33,305 nt of DNA from an uncultured Alphaproteobacteria bacterium (lineage in GTDB: Bacteria; Pseudomonadota; Alphaproteobacteria; Methylaequorales; Methylaequoraceae), in NCBI GenBank assembly GCA_902590895.1, contig CACIYM010000012.1, forward strand, positions 1 to 33,305, in the 5' to 3' direction. The notes beneath the pieces were generated by a model that did not search any database, was not told the DNA's origin, and saw nothing but the letters and a program-made list of their open reading frames with translations. The translations under genes were made by a program, and so were the position numbers. Below, in pieces: positions 20,167-28,674 of the stretch (the stretch's first letter is position 1; each line of letters starts with the position of its first letter).

Positions 20167-20240
20167 TGGCAGAGAGACAGGTGAAAACCCAGGGTTTTAA
20201 CTAGACAACCCCTAGGTTAATTATTTATTATGAATAAATA
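20167..20240 (+). repeat. tRNA-Ser 3'-end-derived repeat, copy F, with leader/promoter
   Basis: TGGCAGAGAGACAGGTGAAAACCCAGGGTTTTAACTAGACAACCCCTAGGTTAATTATTTATTATG. Similar to copy B (26124 on) across the whole length. Confidence 0.8.
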
Positions 20241-20271
20241 ATAATTGATAGGGTTAAAGAGGTTTACTGAA

Positions 20272-20664
20272 ATGCTAATTTTTTTACTCATAACGTTGAT
20301 AATATTTGGAAATTTGATTTATGCTTATCAATGTATTTTCCAAACACGCAAGTACATTGAGAAATATGGCTTTGGTGAAGGCAGCGCAATTATGACAAGA
20401 CTTGTTGGGACTTTTGCTGGCGGCTTTGCAGCCACCCTAGCTATTGCTTTAATCACTTCTATCGAAGGTGCTTGGTTACTGTTTGTCTATGGTTTTGTGC
20501 AAGCATGTATCGGGGCAATCGTTTGCTTTCAAACTATCCACAGTTATTGGGGTTCTGTTGACGGTGTAAAAACATCTGCTGAAGGATACATCGCTCCCGC
20601 CATAATAGCATTTTTAAACTTAATGGTGCTTATTATTGGTTGGGATTTACTGTTTAAAATATAA
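20272..20664 (+). CDS. Small multi-TM membrane protein, unknown
   Basis: Hydrophobic ORF. ATG 20272 with AGAGG upstream is an alternative to the track's TTG at 20245. Confidence 0.65.
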   Translation: MLIFLLITLIIFGNLIYAYQCIFQTRKYIEKYGFGEGSAIMTRLVGTFAGGFAATLAIALITSIEGAWLLFVYGFVQACIGAIVCFQTIHSYWGSVDGVKTSAEGYIAPAIIAFLNLMVLIIGWDLLFKI

Positions 20665-20710
20665 ATATTGAATTTCTGACTACAGGGGAACTCTTTTGCA
20701 GTCAAGGAGG

Positions 20711-20727
20711 TGGCGGAGAGTCAGGAA
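20711..20727 (+). repeat. tRNA-Ser 3'-end-derived repeat, copy E (core only)
   Basis: TGGCGGAGAGTCAGGAA matches the tRNA 3'-end core TGGCGGAGAGACAGGGA at 15/17. Confidence 0.65.
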
Positions 20728-20896
20728 ATACAGAAAAAAGTTTAAAATAACTTAAATCTAGAAATTTCAATTTTAATTGAAATAACAAGATATTTTCATA
20801 TATTATAATCAATATTTTTATAATTGATAATGAATCTAAATTTATTTCTTATTCACGTATTAAATCACTTAACTATATGAGAATGTTTTTTTATAA

Positions 20897-22222
20897 ATGG
20901 AAAAAATAGATATAGTCATCATTGGTGCTGGAATTGCTGGAATTGCATCCGCTTACTATCTGCAAAGAAACTTTCCAAATATTAAATTTAAAATATTAGA
21001 GTCAAGAAGTAGTGTAGGTGGAACTTGGGATCAAATGAGATTTCCTGGTGTTCGTGCAGATAACGACATGTATACCTATGGATTCAGCTATTACCCATGG
21101 AAAGGATCTATAATAGGGAACGGGGAGGAAATTAGAAATTATTTAAATGAGGTAACTGATAAATTTAATATCAAAAAAAACGTTTTATTTAATACCGAAG
21201 TCAAATCATTAATTTGGAAGGATAATAAATGGATCATTAAAACTGATCACAGTAAATTTACTAGTCAATACGTTGTTTGTTGCACGGGTTCAAGAGATCG
21301 TAAGAACCCACATCTTCCAAAGTTTAAAAATGAAAAAATATATAAAGGAAAAATTGTACACACTCAAGCTTGGGGAAACATAGAATTTAAAAACAAAAAT
21401 ATAACCATTGTTGGCAGTGGATGTACTGCTATAACAATGGCACCCTCGATTATCAAAGAAGCAAAAAAAGTAACGTTAATTCAGCGAAGTCCTGCATGGA
21501 TAATAAATATTGATAGTAAAGAAAAATCAACACGACTTTATAAAACATTTCAGGTTTTATGGAATTACTTTTCAAGTAGGATTTTTAAAAATTTTAAAAG
21601 AAAAAAAATGATATCCGGTAACGCCTATTACAACGAGACTACTACACCTTCATATGATTATTGGGATCAGCGTCCCGCAAGTAGCTTGGATAACGATTAT
21701 TTTTCAGCTGTAAAGTCAGAAAAAGTAACTGTAGTTCGACAAGGAATTAGTAATTGGGAGAGAACTGGTGTAAGGTTAAAAAACGGAAGAGTTATCAAAA
21801 GTGATATAACAATTATGGCCACTGGTGGTAATTCTCAATTATTAGGGGGCATTGATATCTTCGTTGAAAATAAACGAATTAACATTAACGATACAAGTTG
21901 GTATAGAGGAATGATGTTTAGTGGAATACCAAATCTCTTTGCACATGCTGGATATATTAATTTTAGTTGGACAGCAAGGTGCGAAATAGTAAGCCAACGT
22001 ATTTGTAAAACTATAAAATATATAAAAAAAAATAAATTACTAAGTTGTACTCCAAAATATATTGGAGAAAAAACAGAGCCATCAATTCAAGCAAATTATA
22101 TTTTGCGAGCAATGGACCAATTTCCTAACAGAACCTACAAGTTTTATCAAAATTACATTATAGAATATTTAAGTTTTAAATTTACCAAAATAAACGATGG
22201 AGCATTAGACTTTTCAAAATGA
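20897..22222 (+). CDS. Flavin-dependent monooxygenase (BVMO-like)
   Basis: GAGIAGIASAYYL, GGTWDQMRFPGVRADNDMYTYGFSY, BVMO-like fingerprint YKGKIVHTQAWG, second dinucleotide motif GSGCTAITM. Confidence 0.88.
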   Translation: MEKIDIVIIGAGIAGIASAYYLQRNFPNIKFKILESRSSVGGTWDQMRFPGVRADNDMYTYGFSYYPWKGSIIGNGEEIRNYLNEVTDKFNIKKNVLFNTEVKSLIWKDNKWIIKTDHSKFTSQYVVCCTGSRDRKNPHLPKFKNEKIYKGKIVHTQAWGNIEFKNKNITIVGSGCTAITMAPSIIKEAKKVTLIQRSPAWIINIDSKEKSTRLYKTFQVLWNYFSSRIFKNFKRKKMISGNAYYNETTTPSYDYWDQRPASSLDNDYFSAVKSEKVTVVRQGISNWERTGVRLKNGRVIKSDITIMATGGNSQLLGGIDIFVENKRININDTSWYRGMMFSGIPNLFAHAGYINFSWTARCEIVSQRICKTIKYIKKNKLLSCTPKYIGEKTEPSIQANYILRAMDQFPNRTYKFYQNYIIEYLSFKFTKINDGALDFSK

Positions 22223-22238
22223 TTAGAGGATTATTAAA

Positions 22239-23519
22239 ATGAAACTAGAATCTATTGCACTCCATCATGGTTATGAATCAGAAAAAAATGACCAAAAGTC
22301 AGCAACAACTCCCATTTATCAAACCTCGGGATTTACCATTGATAATACACAGCATGGAGCAGATTTATTTGACCTCAAAGTTGAGGGAAATATTTATTCA
22401 AGAATAGGCAACCCAACCAATGCAGTTCTTGAAAAAAGAATTGCGGAAATGGAAGGTGGAATTGCAGCTTTATCTTTGGCTTCTGGAATGGCCGCAATCG
22501 CATATGCCATTCAAACCATTACAAGAGCAGGGGATAATATTATAAGTACAAATCAATTATACGGAGGAACTTATAACTGTTTCACTCACAGTTTACCAAA
22601 GCAAGGTGTTAAAGTTAAAATGTTTGACGGAGACGATTATAAAGGAATTGATGAGGCAATAGATGAAAAAACTAAAGCTTTATATTGCGAATCAATAGGT
22701 AATCCTTATGGTAACATTATTGATATTAAAAAATTTGCAAATATTGCTCACAAACATGGGATACCATTAATTGTAGATAATACAGTAGCAACGCCATACT
22801 TATGTAGACCTATTGATTTTGGAGCAGATATTGTCATTCACTCTTTAACAAAATATATTGATGGTCATGGTGCTACTATTGGAGGAATCATAGTTGATTC
22901 AGGAAAATTTGATTGGGCCAAGGAACCAAAAAAATTTCCCATGCTTAATGAGCCGGATCCATCTTATCATGGAATTAGATATACTGAAAAGTTTGGACCA
23001 GCTGCTTTTATTGGTTGTTGTAGAGTTGTTCCATTACGCGAAACAGGAGCTTGTCTATCCCCAAACAATGCATACATAATAATGCTTGGACTTGAATCGT
23101 TGGGTGTGAGAATGGAAAGACATTGCAAAAATGCTCTTGCACTTGCGAGATATCTAGACGGTCACGAAAGTGTGAAATGGGTTAATTATGCAGCTCTACC
23201 TAACGACAAATATCATGATGTTTGTAAAAAAATTACCAATGGTCAAGCATCTGGTATTATCAGTTTTGGTATTAAAGGTGGAAAAGATTCAGGTGCGAAG
23301 TTTATTGATGCACTTCAAATGATTTTAAGGGTATTAAGTATGGGTGATGCTAAATCTCTTGCATGTCATCCTGCATCAACATTACACAGACAATTAACTC
23401 CAGAGCAAAAGGCTTCAGCAGGAGTTAGCGAAGACTTGATTAGAATCTCTGTTGGTATAGAGCATATTGATGATATTATTAATGATGTTGAACAAGCAAT
23501 TCAGGCATCAAAAAAATAA
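22239..23519 (+). CDS. metY: O-acetylhomoserine aminocarboxypropyltransferase (sulfhydrylase)
   Basis: PLP Cys/Met metabolism enzyme motifs ATTPIYQTSGFTIDNTQHGADLF, YSRIGNPTNAVLEKRIAEMEGG, HSLTKYIDGHGATIGG, HPASTLHRQLTPEQ. Confidence 0.93.
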   Translation: MKLESIALHHGYESEKNDQKSATTPIYQTSGFTIDNTQHGADLFDLKVEGNIYSRIGNPTNAVLEKRIAEMEGGIAALSLASGMAAIAYAIQTITRAGDNIISTNQLYGGTYNCFTHSLPKQGVKVKMFDGDDYKGIDEAIDEKTKALYCESIGNPYGNIIDIKKFANIAHKHGIPLIVDNTVATPYLCRPIDFGADIVIHSLTKYIDGHGATIGGIIVDSGKFDWAKEPKKFPMLNEPDPSYHGIRYTEKFGPAAFIGCCRVVPLRETGACLSPNNAYIIMLGLESLGVRMERHCKNALALARYLDGHESVKWVNYAALPNDKYHDVCKKITNGQASGIISFGIKGGKDSGAKFIDALQMILRVLSMGDAKSLACHPASTLHRQLTPEQKASAGVSEDLIRISVGIEHIDDIINDVEQAIQASKK

Positions 23520-23593
23520 TTAATTCTCTTAAACTATTTGCAGCTATGTTGAAACGCAACCTCAAGACTTCAAGAATCACCAATCAATTTATT

Positions 23594-23684
23594 TTAGATA
23601 TATAGTTTAGGTATAAAAAGCTGACTTGCAGCTTGTAGGAGCTCAGAAATCATAGGGTAAGTGTTAGTAGCGGAGAGAGTGAAA
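23594..23684 (+). repeat. Cassette-boundary repeat, copy D: 74-nt right end plus degenerate tRNA-Ser core
   Basis: 23594-23667 aligns ungapped with 28893-28966 (58/74 identical by hand count). Core TAGCGGAGAGAGTGAAA. Confidence 0.8.
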
Positions 23685-23712
23685 AAGCCAGGTTTTAATT
23701 ATGTTGCCGATA

Positions 23713-24528
23713 TTAAAAAGATAGTTTTAAAGAACCAGAAATTGAAAAATTATGTTGACCATCAATATTATCATTAGCTGACCCCAAGGTTGAAGCACTA
23801 ATGGTGTTGATTGAGGTTTCGTCAGATTCTAAGCCACCTTTATATCTGTATCCTAAATCAATACCTAAAGATAACTGGTTATTTTCGGAGACGTTTGTTA
23901 AATATTCAACACCAGTTTTAAGATCTGTTGCGAATACGGTCGAATCTTTTGAATAAGCTATTGCTGATGTTGATAAGCCTGCTGCGGTCAAAGTAAGATC
24001 AAGTCCGTCAATGGTGGCAAATCCAAATCCAGCGCTTAAATACGGACGAAAACCATTAGATAAATCAAATGATTTACCAGCACCAAAAATAAAACTTGTC
24101 TCACTGTAATCAGAAAACTTACCTCTTACAGTAGTAGTATTTTGACCTCCAAAGGTAAAGTTTGCTGCAGCTGTGATAGCATCAAAATCTTGAGCATCTG
24201 CAGAGTTATGCATAATTCTTAAAAAACCAAAATAATCGTTAGAAAAGTTATAACCAATTTCACCTCCAAACGATGTCATGGTATCAAAAGCATCATCATA
24301 ATCTATTTCTTGTGAAGTTATGGTAACGGCAGCGTTAGCAATTGCTCTACCACCTTGCGTAATATTTCCTCCTACAGCTAATGTTGCCTGTTGAGAAATA
24401 CTTCCACCTGTGTTAAATTCAGTACCTCCTAAAGGTTTAACATAAAAGTTATCAATTATTAGTGAGTGATCCTCCGAATATAATGCGATTGGTGACAAAA
24501 ATATTAAAGTAGAAAGAAACTTTTTCAT
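23713..24528 (-). CDS. Outer-membrane beta-barrel protein
   Basis: Signal peptide MKKFLSTLIFLSPIALYS, glycine/aromatic barrel pattern, terminal SISGSLKLSF. Confidence 0.8.
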   Translation of the reverse strand: MKKFLSTLIFLSPIALYSEDHSLIIDNFYVKPLGGTEFNTGGSISQQATLAVGGNITQGGRAIANAAVTITSQEIDYDDAFDTMTSFGGEIGYNFSNDYFGFLRIMHNSADAQDFDAITAAANFTFGGQNTTTVRGKFSDYSETSFIFGAGKSFDLSNGFRPYLSAGFGFATIDGLDLTLTAAGLSTSAIAYSKDSTVFATDLKTGVEYLTNVSENNQLSLGIDLGYRYKGGLESDETSINTISASTLGSANDNIDGQHNFSISGSLKLSF

Positions 24529-24634
24529 TATAATTCACCCCTACCTTATTTACATCATAATGTCAAGCTTATAAAAATATAAGTTGTTGCACTAAAAAAA
24601 ACCGTGGTTTATTTCCTCCCCGGGTCAATATTTT

Positions 24635-24739
24635 TTAGGGGTAAAAGTTAGGGGTAAAATTTCAGAATTAAGGCTCTAAGAATTAGGGAATCCGGGGCTT
24701 TCAGATAGTGGCGGAGAGACAGGGAAAAGGCCAGGGTTT
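24635..24739 (+). repeat. Cassette-boundary repeat, copy C: 74-nt right end, tRNA-Ser core (24709-24725), left end
   Basis: TTAGGGGTAAAAGTTAGGGGTAAAAT...CAGATAG|TGGCGGAGAGACAGGGA|AAAGGCCAGGGTTT. The 74-nt part is 59/74 identical to 26050-26123. Confidence 0.9.
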
Positions 24740-24748
24740 TATGCTAAT

Positions 24749-25963
24749 TTAAGCTACTTTCTGAAACCATACGGGGAAGGGATCAAGGGCTTTATGATAT
24801 GAATTGGGATCTTCAAGATAGTTCTTTATCAAACAAGCATCCAGTCTCTCACGAATATTCTTTTCATCCATCTCAGATTTTAAACCTATAAAAACAATTT
24901 CTTGTCGACGGTCACCAAAATCTTTATTCCAATATTTATCCATTAACGCATCAAAATCAGGTCCCTCTGGCCAACGATCTTTAGGTACAGTCGTCCACCA
25001 CCTACCAATTCCCTGATGACGAACAAATGCACCTGCCTGAGAAACTTCACCAATAAATTCAGGTCGACTTGAAATCCAAAAAAAACCTTTAGATCTAATC
25101 ACACCTGGCCATTCTTGATTAAAAAAATTATGGATTTTTGATGGATCAAATGGTTCACGGGCTAAATATACAAAACTTGTAATCCCATACTCTTCTGTTT
25201 CTGGAACATGATCTTTAAAGTTATAGAGTTCTTTTGCCCACAAAGGATGTGTATGAGCTTGTTTAAGATCAAACAAACCGGTACCAATAACTTCTTTTAG
25301 ATTGACAGTGGAGTGTGAGCATTCAAAGACTTTTGCCTCAGTATTAAGCCCACTTATAATTGCTTTAACAGTTTTTAATTCCTCAGAGGATATTAAGTCA
25401 ATCTTATTCAATAGAATTACATTAGCAAACTCAATTTGTTCGACAAGAAGATCAACAAGTGTTCGTTCATCATCTTCTAAACTTTCTCCTTTATCTTTTA
25501 AAAAATCAGTGGAGCTATAATTTTTGATAAGATTTGCAGCATCTACAACAGTTACCATTGTGTCAAGTTTTGCTACATCGGATAAACTTACTCCATCCTC
25601 ATCACGAAAGTCAAAGGTAGTTGCCACTGGTAAAGGTTCGGAGATACCAGTACTTTCTATAAGTAGGTAATCAAATTTACCTTCAGTTGCTAATTCTCTA
25701 ACTTGTACCAAAAGATCTTCACGTAAAGTACAACAAATACATCCATTACTCATTTCTACAAGTTTCTCTTCAGTTTGAGATAAGTTACCACCTCCACGTT
25801 CTACTAGATTAGCATCAATATTTACTTCACTCATATCGTTTACGATAACTGCAACCTTGAGACCTTGTCGATTATTAAGGATGTGATTTAAAAGAGTTGT
25901 TTTACCTGCACCAAGGAAACCCGACAATACTGTGACTGGAAGTTTTTTATCTAAAACTTTCAT
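24749..25963 (-). CDS. COG0523 (G3E family, CobW-like) GTPase, putative zinc metallochaperone
   Basis: [27 protein letters not shown] (CxCC), [18 protein letters not shown]. The likely start ([15 protein letters not shown]) is 25963 rather than 26008. Confidence 0.93.
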   Translation of the reverse strand: MKVLDKKLPVTVLSGFLGAGKTTLLNHILNNRQGLKVAVIVNDMSEVNIDANLVERGGGNLSQTEEKLVEMSNGCICCTLREDLLVQVRELATEGKFDYLLIESTGISEPLPVATTFDFRDEDGVSLSDVAKLDTMVTVVDAANLIKNYSSTDFLKDKGESLEDDERTLVDLLVEQIEFANVILLNKIDLISSEELKTVKAIISGLNTEAKVFECSHSTVNLKEVIGTGLFDLKQAHTHPLWAKELYNFKDHVPETEEYGITSFVYLAREPFDPSKIHNFFNQEWPGVIRSKGFFWISSRPEFIGEVSQAGAFVRHQGIGRWWTTVPKDRWPEGPDFDALMDKYWNKDFGDRRQEIVFIGLKSEMDEKNIRERLDACLIKNYLEDPNSYHKALDPFPVWFQKVA

Positions 25964-26017
25964 AATAAATTCTCCACAAAATTTAATTAAGTTAAAATCA
26001 AAAGACACATATTAAGT

Positions 26018-26030
26018 GTTATAATATAAC
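26018..26030. promoter_or_regulatory. Candidate Zur box GTTATAATATAAC
   Basis: Perfect inverted repeat 55 nt upstream of the COG0523 start. Extended match to 7927-7939. Confidence 0.75.
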
Positions 26031-26049
26031 ATTTCAACAATAAATTTCT

Positions 26050-26192
26050 TTGGGGGTAATCTTGGGGGGTAAAATTATAAAATCAAGGCTTTAAAGAGTA
26101 GGGAATCAGGGGCTTTCAGATAGTGGCGGAGAGACAGGGAAAAGGCCAGGATTTATATAGACAATCCCTAGATTAATTAAGTATTATGAATA
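26050..26192 (+). repeat. Cassette-boundary repeat, copy B: 74-nt right end, tRNA-Ser core (26124-26140), left end with promoter
   Basis: TGGCGGAGAGACAGGGA identical to the tRNA-Ser 3' end, followed by AAAGGCCAGGATTTATATAGACAATCCCTAGATTAATTAAGTATTATGAATAG. Confidence 0.9.
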
Positions 26193-26193
26193 G

Positions 26194-28230
26194 ATGTCAA
26201 TATTTTTTCAAGTAACGTTTTTTATCTTACTTACTTTTAATGTAAATCACAGCTATGCTTTGCCTAATTGTAAAGGAGATTATTGGAATAATTGTTTGGG
26301 AACTCATACAAATGCTAGGGGAGATAAATGGATAGGTGAATGGAAAGATAATAAGATGCATGGACAAGGAACTTACACAAATACTAAGGGCGATAAATAT
26401 GTAGGTGAATTTAAAGACAACAAATTCAATGGACAAGGAACTATGATATCTGGTAACGGCGATAAATATATAGGTGAACATAGATATGGCAAGCCTCATG
26501 GGCATGGAGTTTTTACATCTGCTGAAGGCGATAAATATATAGGTGGATGGAAAGACGGTAAAAAGCATGGACAAGGAACTTTTACATCTGCTGATGGCGA
26601 TGAATACATAGGTCAATTTAAAGACGACGATATTAATGGACAAGGAACTTTTACATCAACTCTTGGCCATAAATACACAGGTGAATTTAAAGATACTAAT
26701 TTTCACGGACAAGGAATTTTTGAATATGTTAATGGGAAAAAAGATGAAGGAATATGGGAAAATGGTACCTTTGTAAAACAAATAAAATTAGATCAACAAC
26801 AAAGCAAGAGACACAGTAAGCATGTGACAAATTTGCCTTCTTGTAAAGGAGCTAATCGTGATAATTGTTTTGGAACTATAAAATATACCAATGGAGATAA
26901 ATATGAAGGTGAATTTAAAGATGGTAAAAAGCATGGAAAAGGGACTTATATAACTAATCAAGGACATAAATACGTAGGCGAATATAAAGATGGTAAGAGT
27001 CATGGAAGAGGAACTGCTATATGGTCAAATGGAGATAAATATGAAGGTGAATTTAAAGATGGTAAAAGGCATGGAAAAGGGACTAATTCATTTGTCAATG
27101 GATTGAAATACACAGGTGAATTTAAAGATGATAATTATCATGGTCAAGGGACTTATATATCTCCTAAAGGAGGAAAATACGTGGGTAAATTTAAGGATGG
27201 TAAGAAGCATGGAAAAGGCACTTATATATCTCCTAAAGGAGATAAATACGTAGGCGAATTTAAAGATGGTAAGAGACATGGAAGAGGAACTGCTATATGG
27301 TCAAATGGAGATAAATATGAAGGTGAATTTAAAGATGGTAATTATCATGGTCAAGGGACTTACACATATGCTAATGGAACAAAAGATGAAGGAATATGGG
27401 AGTATAATAATTTTGTAAAATCAATAAAATTAGATCAACAACAAAAGCAAGCTGAAGGGAAAAAAAGAAAAGAGGAAGAAAGAAAAAAACAACAGGCAAT
27501 TATAGACCTTGAATCTAAAAGAATCACATTAGGAATGGGATCAGGTTTTTGGTTTGACAAACAAGGTTATTTCGCAACGAATCATCATGTAATTGAAGGC
27601 TGCAATACAACACAAATCAAATTAAATAATGAACTATTAGAATCAAAAATTATTTCATTTGATAAAACTAATGATATAGCAATAGGAAAAGTAGAAAAAG
27701 AAATTGCTTCTTTTTTTAAGCTTAGTAACAAACCGGAACTTGGCGAAGATGTATTGGTGGGAGGATTTCCTCTTAGTGGAGTTTTACAAAATGATAGTAT
27801 TAAAATTACAAGAGGAATAGTGAGCTCACTCTCAGGAATTAATAACAATTACTCAATGTTACAAATTGACGCACCGATTCAAAAAGGAAATAGTGGAGGT
27901 CCAATTATTAATACAAAGGGTGAAGTAATTGGAATAGCTACTGGAGCTTTAGAATCAACTAAAGAATATAAAACTCAAAATGTTAACTTTGGAGTTAAAG
28001 TAAATCTCCTTAGAAATATGTCTGAATCATTAGGAATAAATGTTAAAAATAGAGGGAGACTGAAAACTAGAAGCTCTAAAGAACTAGCCAAGGCCTTAGA
28101 AAAAAATACCATACATATTCACTGTACGAATACTTTTAAAAAATGGATGGAATATCAAAATAATGAAAAATCAAACACATATATGTCTGAACATGTTAAA
28201 ATTAATCTAAAGGAATATAAGAGTAAGTAA
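26194..28230 (+). CDS. Exported MORN-repeat protein with C-terminal trypsin-like (S1C-type) serine protease domain
   Basis: Signal peptide; two blocks of ~23-aa MORN repeats (GDKYEGEFKDGKKHGKGTY...); protease motifs ATNHHVIEG (His), NDIAIGKVE (Asp), QKGNSGGPIIN (Ser). Confidence 0.9.
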   Translation: MSIFFQVTFFILLTFNVNHSYALPNCKGDYWNNCLGTHTNARGDKWIGEWKDNKMHGQGTYTNTKGDKYVGEFKDNKFNGQGTMISGNGDKYIGEHRYGKPHGHGVFTSAEGDKYIGGWKDGKKHGQGTFTSADGDEYIGQFKDDDINGQGTFTSTLGHKYTGEFKDTNFHGQGIFEYVNGKKDEGIWENGTFVKQIKLDQQQSKRHSKHVTNLPSCKGANRDNCFGTIKYTNGDKYEGEFKDGKKHGKGTYITNQGHKYVGEYKDGKSHGRGTAIWSNGDKYEGEFKDGKRHGKGTNSFVNGLKYTGEFKDDNYHGQGTYISPKGGKYVGKFKDGKKHGKGTYISPKGDKYVGEFKDGKRHGRGTAIWSNGDKYEGEFKDGNYHGQGTYTYANGTKDEGIWEYNNFVKSIKLDQQQKQAEGKKRKEEERKKQQAIIDLESKRITLGMGSGFWFDKQGYFATNHHVIEGCNTTQIKLNNELLESKIISFDKTNDIAIGKVEKEIASFFKLSNKPELGEDVLVGGFPLSGVLQNDSIKITRGIVSSLSGINNNYSMLQIDAPIQKGNSGGPIINTKGEVIGIATGALESTKEYKTQNVNFGVKVNLLRNMSESLGINVKNRGRLKTRSSKELAKALEKNTIHIHCTNTFKKWMEYQNNEKSNTYMSEHVKINLKEYKSK

Positions 28231-28324
28231 ATTATATATTATTAAATTTACCTAATTGTAAGAAATATTCATTGTCAATTCACATTGATTGTATAATTTT
28301 AACATTCCAATTAAATTTTGGGGT

Positions 28325-28372
28325 ATAGTAACGACCTACCGTTCTGGAATAGTAACGACCTAATCGTTCTGT
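28325..28372. repeat. Two tandem direct repeats ATAGTAACGACCTA(C/AT)CGTTCTG upstream of the micro-ORFs
   Basis: 28325-28348 and 28349-28372 read ATAGTAACGACCTACCGTTCTGGA and ATAGTAACGACCTAATCGTTCTGT. The second contains AACGA-cctaa-TCGTT. Confidence 0.7.
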
Positions 28373-28441
28373 CTCAAACAGTAAAAGTTTCCGTACATTC
28401 AAATTTTCTTGGTTAATAACAATTAACAAAGGAGAACCGTA

Positions 28442-28558
28442 ATGGGCAAAATTATATACAACGTTTTAGTCAGAAAATCCTCACAAGATATCAAAATGAT
28501 ACCTACAGGACACACAATTATATTTGGTAGAAATTTAATTAAGAAAGGGGATAAGTAA
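28442..28558 (+). CDS. Micro-ORF 1 (38 aa): MGKIIYNVLVRKSSQDIKMIPTGHTIIFGRNLIKKGDK
   Basis: Good SD (AAAGGAGAACCGTAATG). Stop overlaps the next ATG (TAATG). Shares GRNLIKKGxK with micro-ORF 2. Confidence 0.55.
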   Translation: MGKIIYNVLVRKSSQDIKMIPTGHTIIFGRNLIKKGDK

Positions 28559-28674
28559 TGGTGAAAATAACAAAAAAGACTATTTACTACGAAGGGATGC
28601 CTCTGAGACCACTTAAGATGGGAAAAATTTCCATAGTACTTGGAAGAAATTTAATTAAGAAAGGAGGTAAATGA
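28558..28674 (+). CDS. Micro-ORF 2 (38 aa): MVKITKKTIYYEGMPLRPLKMGKISIVLGRNLIKKGGK
   Basis: Same length as micro-ORF 1, identical C-terminal motif, SD AAGGGG upstream, stop/start overlap with the next ORF (ATGATG). Confidence 0.55.
   Translation: MVKITKKTIYYEGMPLRPLKMGKISIVLGRNLIKKGGK

Noticed and set aside
20728-20896. SAM-type riboswitch upstream of the FMO-metY unit
   Set aside because: The leader is simple AT-rich sequence with no recognisable conserved aptamer core; the FMO-metY gap is only 16 nt.
26227-27279. Minus-strand ORFs (26227-26643, 26788-27003, 27088-27279) opposite the MORN gene
   Set aside because: Repetitive antisense translations of the MORN repeats; the plus-strand frame is clearly coding.
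26329-27410. Regular repeats suggestive of a CRISPR or VNTR array
   Set aside because: 69-nt periodicity is in frame and encodes MORN repeats; no spacers.
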